Source: Oryza sativa Japonica Group
Lineage: Eukaryota > Streptophyta > Magnoliopsida > Poales > Poaceae
Assembly: GCF_034140825.1 (NCBI RefSeq)
Contig: NC_089039.1
Coordinates: 2,606,501 to 2,670,500, forward strand
Direction: 5' to 3'
DNA length: 64,000 nucleotides
This document shows, piece after piece, positions 25,200-36,900 of the stretch. The stretch's first letter is position 1, and each line of letters opens with the position of its first letter. The translations under genes were made by a program, and so were the position numbers. The notes under the pieces were generated by a model. That model was given only the letters and a program-made list of their open reading frames with translations. It made no database searches and was not told the origin of the DNA.

Positions 25200-25432
25200 G
25201 CAAGTCAAGTCGAACAAGTCGGCGAGGGCGAGGCGACGTTGGAACGGAAACGGTAACGGTAACGGAACGGGAGCGGCGGGTCGCGTGTGAACTGGTTACC
25301 TGGACTGGACGCGGTTTCGTTGGTGGGAAGCGGGCTGGTGGGCCGGAGCGACCCGGCCCGTTGAACATTGGTGTTACCAGTTCATCGGACGGCCCATGGT
25401 CTTGCCACGCCGGAGCTGGAAGCCTGCAATTA
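23776..25432 (-). promoter_or_regulatory. Leader intron, 5' untranslated exon and promoter of the VIN3-like gene
   Basis: A GC-rich region around 24895-25360 has the AAACCCTAG context frequent in grass leaders. A likely donor (CCGTG/GTGAGG) lies near 24893 on the minus strand. A GA run of about 40 bases lies at 25160-25198. Between this and the acceptor at 23829 I see no coding exon. Long open frames through the GC-rich part are on both strands and are not credible proteins. Confidence 0.5.
25160..25198. repeat. (GA)n microsatellite in a promoter or leader
   Basis: About 20 uninterrupted AG units on the plus strand, which read as CT units in the direction of the VIN3-like gene. CT runs in leaders are common in rice and can bind GAGA-type factors (family knowledge). 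Confidence 0.9.
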
Positions 25433-25803
25433 CTCCCTCCGTGCTAAAATAGTATACGTATATATTGTACTATTGGTATCAATTGGGACATGTTCACTAT
25501 CATGTATTAGTACTATTAATTAATATATTATTACTATGAATCTAGACATGTTCCTTATTACTGTGAATCTAGACATGTTCACTATCTATCCATATCCTAG
25601 TATTACAAATTTAAACATATTTCTATCTATATCTTAGTACTATGAATCTAGACATTTCCCTATCCAAATACTAGTATTACGAATTTAGGCATGTTCGCTA
25701 TCCATGTCTTAGTATTATCAATCTAGATATGCTACTTGTCTAGATTCGTCATATTACTAATACATGTCCAATATTAGGTTTTATATTTTTGGGACGGAAG
25801 AAG
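25433..25803. mobile_element. Stowaway-like MITE with internal repeats
   Basis: The ends CTCCCTCCGTGC and, inverted, CTTCTTCCGTCCCAAAAA are flanked by TA. The 371-bp interior repeats a unit of roughly 45 bp containing variants of CTAGTATTACGAATCTAGACATG several times, alternately diverged. This is unusual for the family. Confidence 0.65.
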
Positions 25804-26564
25804 TATAAATTTGTAGCGATAGTGAAAAGAGGGCTGGCAACATAAGTGACGAAGAAAAGCCTCTAAAATTAGTCTGTCCTAAAATCTAAATTGAAAATTA
25901 TCTCTGAATTATTATAATACAAAGCCTTGCCAATAATTATAATCAAAAGAATTGGTACAACGCGTCAGACTAGGCTATACTACATGTTATTAGCACGATG
26001 GTATCTTGGCAGTGGCAGTTAAAATTAAAGCAACATTTTTTTCATAATTATCGCTTCTCTTTTTTCTACGAAGCAAAGCGTTTTCAAGAAGCAGAAATGA
26101 ACCAGGGAGTCATAATATTCCTTTGCATAAAATTCTTCCAGTGATTCTTTGAAGTTAAACTCACAACAATTATTTGTCAAACTGAGAAATGACCATTCAG
26201 ATACACTCGCAGCTGAAGCCTGAAAGGTAGCAATGGAATGGACATCTAATGTCAAATTACTCAGCAGAATAAACTCTCTAAACCAGTGTGATAAGTAACA
26301 TTCCGACAACAGTAAGTTTACAAAAGTTAAAAGAAACTTGAGAATCAGATTTTCCGCGATGCGGATGAAAATCCTTCAGGTTGGACTTGGGTACCCTGAT
26401 CCTTGTCATCATGCTTGATGGTTTCATCTCTTGATGGTTTCATATTCGCTTTGTGCTATCCTAATTTCAGTTCGTTGATCTTCTCAAGTGCTAACATATT
26501 GATGATGTATCCAGCAGTTTTATTAACACAAAATCTAACTCGCATTGGATTAGTGACGACGACA

Positions 26565-29500
26565 TTATGCCTGTGCGTTACTGTTTCTCCTTGGTCCAAA
26601 ACGAATGCTCAGATTGTCCAAGACACGGCTAACATTCATGAGCCGTGGATCATCAGAAGGAATTTCACGTTCCTGATTTGAAAAGAAGGGAGATGAAATG
26701 TAATTAGAATAAAAAGAGAGAAACATGAATAAAACTCCATATACTAGTAGTTTATAACAGTGACTTTAGGTCAGCATACTATGATATGTAAATATCCAAT
26801 GATTTCAAAAAAAAAAATCAGGACGGTACGCAGCTAATGAATTTACTCAATGCAATATAAGGAAACAATATCATGGGTGATTCTAGGGTGAATTAAACAT
26901 ACTAGCCACAATATTGCAAAATCTGAGCTTACCTTCAAACCCTTGTAGTATGCTTCAACAGCAGGAAGTGATGGAGTGATTCTGCGGTTTTGCATGAGAT
27001 CCCAGACATAATTTGCTATTGTATATCCACCAGTCTGAAAGAATCCACAGAGTTTCAACCGTAAGTGATTTGGGAAGCTATTTGGATTCATTTCAAGAAT
27101 ATGACATAAGTAAAATAATTGTGTTTTCTTCAAATAGATGCATTAGCATTTGTAGGACTTGCAAGTACAGGAGGGTGGTAGCTGTGATACTTACCTTTTC
27201 ACCTGAAGCTGCAAGTAGAAGATCAGTTCCCATCCTTGCGTTTAAGAAGAAATTTCTCGAAGTCATCTTCTCCTGAAAAATATTCTGAGATGTAAAAAAT
27301 TGAATTTCTAAGTTGGAGAAACTAGAAAACCAAAACAGAAGGAAAAATTACTATGGTTTCTTGAGCAAGTTGCATTCCTCTTGGTGTATGCCCAATCATA
27401 GCTCCCTCAGCAAGTGTCTGCATGCCAATTATGCATAGAATACACACAAATATATATGAGAGCACAAAGTTCGAAACAAGAGATAGAGTGTCAACTGAAA
27501 TGGACTACTTTTTTATGATTTCCATGTAGATCCTCAATGAGCTCCACCATGGTAAAAGTTATTTATTTATTTAGCAGTGCTGTAAAAGACAATGCTACTG
27601 TGACTAATAAGCAAGAAAGCAGATAGTATAAATCCTATATAGTAACTAAAATGTAAGAAATGGTATAGTGCCTTAATTTGTGTTTCAGTTCAAAAGCTTA
27701 GAAACGGCACAAAACCAGAGTAGGTTCAGCAGTGTATACTGTATAGTAAACCTGTTATTCACTAGAATTGTAAATTATGTAGAGGAATCCAAAGTTCCAA
27801 ACCTATGTTGCTTGTCAACCAAAAAAGTAACAGTATCACTTTTGACAAGACAATGATCAAACTGATTTTTAAATTTCATGAAACCACTAGGAACTGATGT
27901 AGTGAACACAAGAGGTAAGCTAATCGTGTGAACTTAACAGTGATTGATCTCAAACTTGTTTTTTTTTTATGACATAAGAATAGTAGAATCGTGCAAACTA
28001 CACTATCTTATCGACTCGGTCTTTTTTTTACTCTGTAGAGGGATTAGGTACTAAACATAATTTTTGTACTTTCAGAATACAGTTAGCACTTATGGTTAAT
28101 GATTAATGATCTCAAACTTGTTTCATTTTTTTTGTACTTAACTTTTTTCCCTGCCAAAAAAAAAATCACTTCCTCAACAAAAGTTTCCCTTCTTACTAAG
28201 GGTTTTACTCACCACATACAACTCTGCAGGCGGGGATTTTGAGCTTGTGTACTCTTCAAAAATCTTAACGGCGGAATCAATATCTCCACATTGAAGATAA
28301 CACCTTTTTCAGTTAAAAGAATAACAAAATAGCAGCTAGAATCAGAAACTAGTTGGTAGTACAATAAAACAGGACACATGAAGGGGTAGCAAAACAAGGA
28401 CAGACATGCCCAAAAAATAGAAAATATACCATTCCCAAAAGGAATCCATTAAAAAAAGCAATGATCCTTTGATATGAACAGTTATAATATATGTGTACTC
28501 AAGAAGGTTTTCAGCAAATATAATACTCAAGACTGAAAATTTAGAGAGCAGAGAAACACCAGATATTTTTTAAAGATGAATGTTCTTTCATACTTTAACA
28601 ATAATAATGAGGGCATAGTGGGACATACTTCTATACTGTACACCTCTGGAACAACTAACAATGCAATTAGATCACTACATCATATTGTTCAGGCACTAAA
28701 ACTTATATCAGGAAATGGTAAACATCCATAGAATAGATTACCTCATAGCTTGCATCGCAATGAAGGCATCATAAGTAAATCCATCTTTAATAAGCATGTC
28801 AAGAAGTACTTCAAGTGTCTGCAGAATAGCAAAGTAAATTGAACTTCTTCATGGAACTAGGACATATAACTCAATGTTGAAGATTTTGGGCAACAGTAGG
28901 GTACGCGAAAGCATACATTTATGTCAACTGTCGAGGCTGCTGAACAGCAACCACGAACTCACTCCGTCCAACAATATAAGCATTTCTAGGTTGTTTAGCA
29001 AATAAGGTTGAGGAGAAAAGATTTTAGTGCCCCTCATTTGATGGGAGATGGTTGGGGGGGGGTGTAATATAGGAAGAAATTTGTATTAGAGATTGAGAAC
29101 TGAGAGGTGATTCATGTGACAAGTAGTGTAGGAATGCTTATATTCTAGGACAAAATTCAAATGCTTGTATTGTTGGATGGAGGGAGTATTAGTTAATGCA
29201 AAAAAGGTAACACAAAGGCAAAATAAGCACACCTCTTTGCTCTTCAGGTCTGCACAAGCATGGATAGCAACATGATAAATTGTCATCTGTTTATAGACAA
29301 ATGCTTGTCTATGTACATATTCAGCTGTTGGCAGGTTATAAAGCTCTTCCTCTGACACATTCATCATTATATTTTCGGAGCTATCTTTTGATACTCTTTC
29401 AACATTTTTCCAACCTTTTGACTGCTGAACAAACTCGACAATCTGATAGAAAAAAATTGTAGTTCAAATTAACTGTTTGAACATGTTAAATACATCCATC

Positions 29501-32121
29501 TAATAACTGCCCATGTATGCAAAACATACTTTTGTCATAGTCTCCTCAGTGGTTGGTGCCTTGTTCTTGAATGCGGTTATTAGTCCAGCATAACAAAACT
29601 TGTTTAATCCAAGCCCAGCAGCGGTCATATCACGAACTATAGCATACCTGTCAAAACAAAATATTTATGAGAAGTTTCTCACAAAAGGGTAAATGGTTAA
29701 AGTAGAAACTGCAGTACGTTAAGTAACATTTCTATTAATATGGATGTATTGGCATGGAAGTAACAGCAAGTTAATTGTACTGCAACCTCCAGATCGGTTA
29801 CATTGGTACTAACAATTCCAATATTCTTAAATTCAAAACATAAGTTATATATGATTTTACATTTTGTAATATCTTTCTACATTTTTTCCTCACATGCTCA
29901 ATCAGGCAGATCCATGCAGATTCAATAGAGTGATTAGCAGTTCGGATGAAGTGAACAGAAATAACAAAGGTAATGAGTTATTAATGTCAATTAGGCCTTG
30001 GCTTATTCATTGCTAGATGGTATTCAGTACTTCATGAAATCATGCTATGCATAGTGAACCACAATGTGTATAGACCAAACGATTTTATATTTCAGCCTCA
30101 GTTGTTGCCGTGATCTACTGTTTGAGCAAAAGAATGTTGAGGAACCCTTACACTTGATCTGTACGCCCTGTTGCTGCAAGTGCATTCAAAAGACAAGTGT
30201 ATGTTTCACCTTTCAACTTAACGCCATGTGCCTTCATTTCTTCTAAAAGCTTTTACAGGTAGCAAGATGAAAGCATTAGTGAGCATAGGAACAAAGATAA
30301 TACATTCCAAATAGGAGAACAGCACCACATGACCACAATAACAAAAACTCAATTATTGTCTAACCATGATCGCTGCATCTGAGTTTTTGCTTTTCCCACA
30401 AGTGGAGATCAAGAAGTTGTAAAGGTTAACCTACAAAATATAATGCCTTTAGCCCAACCAATCTCACAAAACCCTAAACAAGAGATGAAATTAATTCAAA
30501 GAAGACACGGTCTAACATCAGGCTGCAAACCCATTTCTTTCATCTGATCACGAAAGTAGAATGCATCTTGTAGCCGGCTGCCTTTCATGGCACCGACTAT
30601 GAGATTGTGGAATGTGTCCCGCACAGGCTGAACCCCATCAAGCATCATGTCATCATAAGCATCACGCAATAGGTAGTGCCTAAAAACAATGCAAAAGTTC
30701 TGTTCAGACTTGATAAAGAATAGAGCCTAAGCAAACAGAGGTTACTACCATGGAACTGCTACCGACAAAACAAAGACTCACAATGGCACAATCATGCAGA
30801 ACAAAACACATGGACGTATCAACATAGGGCATCAAATGGTTGGTAGTCCAAGCTACATAAATAAATTCTCAAGAATGGCTATCAACCAAAAGATATAGCT
30901 TAATGTGGCAAACATAAGGTGAAAAAGTGTTTGCCAAATACACCATTTGCATAAATGTACTGATAAATACTCCCTCCTTCCCAAATTGATCATCATATAT
31001 GTTTATGCACCAAAACCAAGGATAATTTATAATTTAAAACACATCAATGAAGACATCATGCACACATTCTCCCACAATGCATGCATCGATTAAAACACCA
31101 TGTCAATTACTCCTTAGCATGCACACATTCTCCCATGTTGCATTAAATGTATTCTGATGAAATCTGTGTTCATGTAGTTATATGATGATCAATTTGAGAA
31201 ATTTTGAATTCCATTATATAATAATCAATTTGGGAAGGAGGGAGTATTGTATAAGAAAAAAGCATTGAGCATATATGATATATCTTATAAAATCAAGATG
31301 GAAGTTGACATTATAAAATGTGCATATTTTGGTCAAGAAAGCTACAAACTTGACAAACCAAACATGTGTACTAACTTCTGAACTTAGATGGTTTGCAAGT
31401 AATTCAGGTGAAACTAAGGCACTCTAGCTTCCTAGGCTCAGTGATAAGTACTTAGGGTCAAACTGTGGCACTAGAGCTGCCCATGCTCACTGGCGTATTG
31501 TATTGAGACAGACTGGAGGAAATACAGACGAGTGAATCAACCTACATTCAGCACAAAGACAGCCACCAGAAACAAGAATGCTTCCTGTACAGCACTAAAA
31601 ATCCTTGTGTGCAAAATAGTACAATGGTCTACAATCGACACCATGTATAATTGTGTTCATCTGGCATTCTGGCCGGTAGCATGCCCGGTTGCAGAATGGC
31701 CACATTTAGGCTAGCGAGCGTTGTGCTCTTGTACAAACTAAATCATCGAGGAAGCAGGAAAAAATAATCACAACTAAGCCATCTCAACAAGCATGCCAGC
31801 GCTCGGCATTGCGTCGAACAGTTGGCATGCAAGAACCGAGAGACATGCCTGCGCTGCGCGGTGAGGGACCCGAAGACGGTATTGTACTCGGAGATGTTGT
31901 TGGCGTAGTTCCGGCGATTGTACTCCTCCGTCGACGTCGCCACCCCGCGCCGCCCCATCGCCGCCGCCGCCACCGCTGAAGCCGCCGCATGCCGCAACCG
32001 CCCTGCACAGCCAGATCCAAAAAGGTCAAGGAGATCTTGGACCACGCATAGGGGCTCGGCCCTAGGAGAAATGGAGGGCGGGTGTACCTTGGAGCAGGAG
32101 GGAGTTGCTGAGGAGGCTCAT
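26565..32121 (-). CDS. Pentatricopeptide-repeat protein, At4g35850-like, mitochondrial
   Basis: The product closely follows Arabidopsis At4g35850, a short P-class PPR protein annotated as mitochondrial; PPR proteins bind organellar RNA. Thirteen exons: 32121-32088, 32002-31849, 30679-30517, 30430-30365, 30249-30152, 29647-29530, 29442-29233, 28818-28742, 28303-28213, 27417-27352, 27272-27195, 27034-26933 and 26672-26565. They join in frame to 454 residues. The N-terminus MSLLSNSLLLQGRLRHAA is a good mitochondrial presequence. Landmarks shared with the family are YNRRNYANNISEYN, AQRRHYLLRDAYDDM, SEEELYNLPTAEY and TGGYTIANYVWDLM. Intron 2 uses a GC donor (CAG/GCATGT). A Stowaway MITE sits in intron 2 and another in intron 7. 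The gene is intact; its 5' part has a stray copy near 63.5 kb. Confidence 0.95.
28958..29186. mobile_element. Stowaway MITE in PPR intron 7
   Basis: The left end CTCACTCCGTCCAACAATAT is inverse to the right end, which reads backwards CTCCCTCCATCCAACAATAC. TA follows on the right. Its 229 bp lie between exons 7 and 8 of the PPR gene. Confidence 0.8.
30970..31244. mobile_element. Stowaway MITE in PPR intron 2
   Basis: The ends are a near-perfect inverted CTCCCTCCTTCCCAAATTGA with TA on both sides, 275 bp. It sits in the long second intron. The stray PPR copy near 63.5 kb lacks it. Confidence 0.85.
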
Positions 32122-32961
32122 GGCGCCGGCGGCGCAGTGGAGAGAGCGGCGGAGGTGGTGGTGGCGCTGCCGCTTCGTGTGGAGGAGGAAGACGAAGCGA
32201 GAGAGAGAGAGGAAGAGGGTTTTAACTCGTGGATCCATTCGAGCGCTGCACCATCCGATCGTACTGGAATGGAATGGACGGCCAAGATCAAAATGGGCCG
32301 AGATAAATCGATCTCAATCGGAACATTCGACGAGACGGCCCAAGACCAACAGTGCAAGGGTTGTTTTATTTTTTTTTTCCCTGGCAAATGTTGCCAGCTC
32401 AATGTGAATTTTACTGTTTTCTTCCGGGATAATTTATTTTTACCTGGACAATGTGAGATGTGAAATTTACCAATACGAGTAATAATATTATTCCCTCTTT
32501 TTAACGATTTCGCAACGTCAAATTTACTCTAAAATACGAGTAATAATTTTGCTTTCCTCTTGTAACGATTTCTATTGGTGGTATGAAGACAAGGCAAACA
32601 CGATATATATTAAGCATAATGAAATAGTTAAAAAGGATGATACTTCGAATCCAAATCGTCTAGCCCGCCACATTGTGAAGCTAGCCGGAAGACTCTAGGA
32701 CGTTTCAACATGATATAATAAGCATCATGTATCGGGATAATTTAGCGTAGTTTCATTTGGTTAAATTTTTGATTTTTTTAAAAATAAACACTCGATCAGG
32801 TGTCAACTGTGGCATACTGCAAACCAAAGGTTATTTGCATAGTTCATGTGTGCAAATAACGATAAAGTTAGAAAATCCGCATATAAACATACTGTTCCAC
32901 GGACATGATTTCCATGTACGCATATAGCTATGGCTGCATAGTTAAGGAATCAAAAAAGATA

Positions 32962-33749
32962 ATACCTCTGTTTTTTTGTGCGAATCAGTATAAACATGCT
33001 AAGATACAAGTCATACTTATAGTTTCTTTAATATAAAATAAGACACAAGGAAATAAGTGACATTTTTTTTTGGAATAAGCTGAATGGTCTATGTTATGCT
33101 AAAAGTCAACGATATCTCTATTATTATAAAAATTGAAGATGTTTTTGCCGGTGTTTTGGTTCGTCATCCGTGTTTGAGTCGGTTTTTAAATCCATTTGCT
33201 TTTGGAAATACATATCCATATCTGTTTCGTTCGCTTTGGAAATGCATATCCATATTTGATTCGGTCTTTAAGTTTGTTCGCTTTTAGAAATACAGAAAGA
33301 ATTTTATAAGAAATATCTTTAAACAAACTCGCACGCTAATTTGAGACGATCGGACTCCTAATTGCAATTTATAATTTTGTAAAAAAAATTTCTTCACTCG
33401 TTGCAATGCACGGGCATTTTTTCTAGTTCTCTATTAAAAAAGGAGGGAGTGTATGAGAAGACATTGGAATTAAGACTTTGAAATTAAGGTGGTGTTCTTT
33501 TCTGCTGAAGATGAAGATAAATATGAAGTGTTTTACGCAAAACGAGACGGTATTAACGTATGATTAATTAAGTTTTTTTCTTACAAACTTAAAAAATAGA
33601 TTAATTTGATATTTTAGAGCAACTTTCATATAGAAAGTTTTCGCACTAAACACATAGTTTAGCAGTTTAAAAAAGCGTGCCACGAGTATCCAAAATTTTA
33701 TCTAACTTTCGTTGGAGAAAAAAACATGGCCCAAAAAAACACAGGGAGT
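32962..33749. mobile_element. Nested insertion: Stowaway-like ends enclosing a small Helitron and another MITE
   Basis: The left side reads CTCTGTTTTTTT and the right side inverts to CTCCCTGTGTTTTTTT. The corresponding place in unit B has no such sequence. Inside are a 312-bp Helitron-like element (33115-33426) and sequence resembling a separate MITE starting near 33490 (GGTGTTCTTTT, inverse near 33753). The exact order of insertion is not certain. Confidence 0.5.
33115..33426 (+). mobile_element. Non-autonomous Helitron, 312 bp
   Basis: It starts TCTCTATTATTATAAAAA after a host A and ends CACGGGCATTTTTTCTAG before a host T. The 5' TC, the 3' CTAG, the A/T target and the GCAATGCACGGGC motif before the end are hallmarks of rice Helitrons. 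There is no coding capacity. Confidence 0.8.
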
Positions 33750-33938
33750 ATAAAAGAACCGTTGAATTCCAAGAAAATGGAGAAGAGAACAGAAGTGGCG
33801 TGTAGTGAGATTACAATTAGCAGGGCCCAGGGGTAGAAGAGAGCAAGTGGTGTATGATGAGACTATCTATGTACAAGTTGATAAGCAAAAGTAAGCACGG
33901 ATCAGTTTAAAACGAAGCTTGGTCCAGCTGGTGGATAT

Positions 33939-36900
33939 TCAGGTGGGTGTCCTCTCTTCGCGAGTGGGAGAATGGGGAGAACCTGAAAATGAATAGTACC
34001 ATATTTCAGTAAAATACAATGCTCTCAACTTATCAGCAATTTATAGAAGATAAAATCTCAACAGATGTTCAGGTAGCAACAACAATGAATGACACCAGAT
34101 CGTATCACATCTCATGCAATGATGCAATTCAGGCAGAGACTCCCTACCTAAATCTTCATGGTCAAGTGATCTTGGTGATGATGATGTTCTACCCGTGAGA
34201 GAGATTTGAGAATCGTCTGGCCAAAAAAACTAACCTTTTAGACCAGAGTTACTGAAAATATATCATAGAATTGGCTAATAACCTACCATAAAATGCACAA
34301 GACATAAATAATATAATTGGCAACAACATATTATGTTACAAAAGACAAAGAAAAGCTAGCTGACCTGGATCTGCTTGGTCAATTGGACAACTTGTATAAA
34401 TCTTTTCTCCGGTGATGGGTAAATCGCCTAAAAAATAATAATAAAAATCTTTGCTAATGAGAATGCTTTATGATTTCAACTAAAAAGGTGCGCTCAGAGA
34501 TACAGTTTTTTTATGTTGAAAAAAATGAAAAATAGAACAGCACAACACGACATCAACCCCGAATGCTGTAGTCCAAGAAATATTTAACTCAAATGCTTCA
34601 AGATCATATATTATATGAAGCCATAGTGCCCCAAGTACACTAAAATCTTGTCTAGTACTCTAGTCTACCTATATTTCCAAAATATCCATCTGATCTCTAC
34701 CATACTGGGTATAGTGCACCGTATGTATGTAAAACTTAGATTTAGAGTTGGGCAACAAACTCAAGATTTAGAAGCCCTTGGCATTATCATTAAAATAGGG
34801 CCAGAATTGAAGTGAAGGGCATGAAACACACCTCTTACAACAACTTCTCCCTTGTCAGATACATTTGTTGTCAAATTCAGTGTGCTCCGAACACCTTTGC
34901 GTGTGTGGAATACTCCAATCTATAAAGATGATAGAATATATTCCTTAGAGTCAATAATTTGCTAATTATTGTCTCATGTTAAGGCACAAATAACACAAAT
35001 AAAGCAATTTGGTGTTAGAAACATAAAGTGAACTTACCTCAATATCTATTGTAGAATCAAGACTATTTCCTTCATCAAAATGATCCTCCAAGATCTGCAG
35101 CAGCATATTTTCTAACTAAAACCAACAATCAGAAATTATATTAGAACATCATGTAATGCTACTTTTATTTTGCTTGTAGGATACTTAACAAACCTTTTAG
35201 AAACATACTAACATATTACCTCAACAGTAGAAGAAATACATTTTCCATTGAAGCATTCAATAATATCACCAACTCTAACCCCAAGTCTCTCAGCGCAAGA
35301 ACCTATTGACACCTATGATAAAATTGAACATAGTTACTCCATAATATGCAAAAGTAGGCATTTCAAGAAAAGAGAATGAAAGCCCAAAGCAACAATAACA
35401 AGAGCCCTAAAATAGCAGCAATAAACAATATTTACCTCTTCAACAATAAGACCATCATCAATGTTGCACTTGCAAGATATTATCTCAATATGGGCAGGCT
35501 CAAGAAATTTGATGCCCCAGAGCTTCAACTGAAGATGTGGTCGAGGGATGTAGCTGTACAAACAATCGTATTACAAATATTATGGGAAGGTTTTGGCACT
35601 ACCGAATTTGGTAGGGTAGAACTTCTACTAGTTAGAACCATATATTAATAGTGCGGCCAAAAAACAATATTAAACAAAACATCTAGATGCTATTATTGAA
35701 GTTCCTGTCTCCAATCCAAACCAGCCTTAATATTCTAGTTGGACAGCCTTGATATTCTAGTTGGATGGCTCCCACTATCTTATGAAGATTAAACCAATAT
35801 AATCAATAAGCTTCTTTTTTTTAATTGCAGAACACGCTCGATTAGTAATAAATTAATTTGGTAACATCATGACAAAATGAGAAAAGAAGACATACTGAAA
35901 CTTCTTCCACAACTGCAAGCACTTAAGTAGGATGTTAGAAGGAATAAAAGACCCCCTTGTACTGAGGTTATACATGCCCACAACATCTCCTCTGAAGTCA
36001 ATGACTGGCCCCCCGTTGTAGTACTACAATTAAATTGACAATGTTCAAATTAGTAACATGTAAAAAATGAATAAAAATGAATAAATATGAATTATACGAG
36101 ATATAACCTAAATAGGAAATGCAATCTATTTGTACCTCAGAAGCTGCATCGACACCATGAATGTACATATAGTGATGGCGTTCATTCACATGTGCATTTA
36201 AATACTGCACCCTACCATGGCTTATCCTCAGATGTGAACTTCCATCTCTTCCCAGTATGAAGACTTCTTCAGCCCATTTTACTCCCTTATTAAAAGAGGG
36301 CAAGTGAGTGGGTTTATCCAGCACAATCTTATAGAAAGCAATCTTGTAATGCTCCTGACAATAGAGAAATTGACCCTCTACAGTGGTACCATCCACAAAG
36401 TGCACAACAACCTGAAACAATAGGCACAAAATGACATTATATTTGGTTAGCATGGAAACTAAACAGCACCAGATACACATGATCACATTATAGTAGAGAA
36501 AACCATCATCGAGATATATGAGATAGTAGAGCTGAGGATTGGGACCAATAGCGACTAGCGAGAAGGAAGATAAATAGGTTGTCTATAGAAAGGAAAACAA
36601 AGACCACCCATGGCAGGCACAAAAAATATAAATCTAATGGTTTCCGCATAACTCCATCCATTGTTTGTAGCTCTATTGAGCCAATCTTTCATAAGTAAAA
36701 GCAAGACGGTTTTTTAGGATAAGCAACCCATATATTCCATTGATATTCTTTCTCACTATTCGGTTGAGTTACATAGAAATTGTCCATAGGGCAAGTACTA
36801 GTTACTTTCACCCTTTTTTGTTGAGTTCCGTAGGAATGGTCCATAGGGAGAGAACTTGTTACTCTCTTCTGTTGAGTTACGTAGGAATGGTACATAAGGA

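Larger units (their letters stand above)
32122..33938. other. PPR promoter followed by nested small transposons
   Basis: About 32122-32350 is the leader and promoter of the PPR gene, with a short GA run near 32199-32213. Homology with unit B begins near 32830. Compared with unit B (about 47035), roughly 0.8 kb at 32962-33749 is extra here and consists of nested MITE and Helitron sequence. No gene is visible. Confidence 0.6.

Noticed and set aside
24616-25447. Several long overlapping open frames on both strands in the GC-rich VIN3-like leader
   Set aside because: They are Arg/Pro/Ser-rich low-complexity frames around a GA microsatellite, open on both strands because of base composition, with no family signal.
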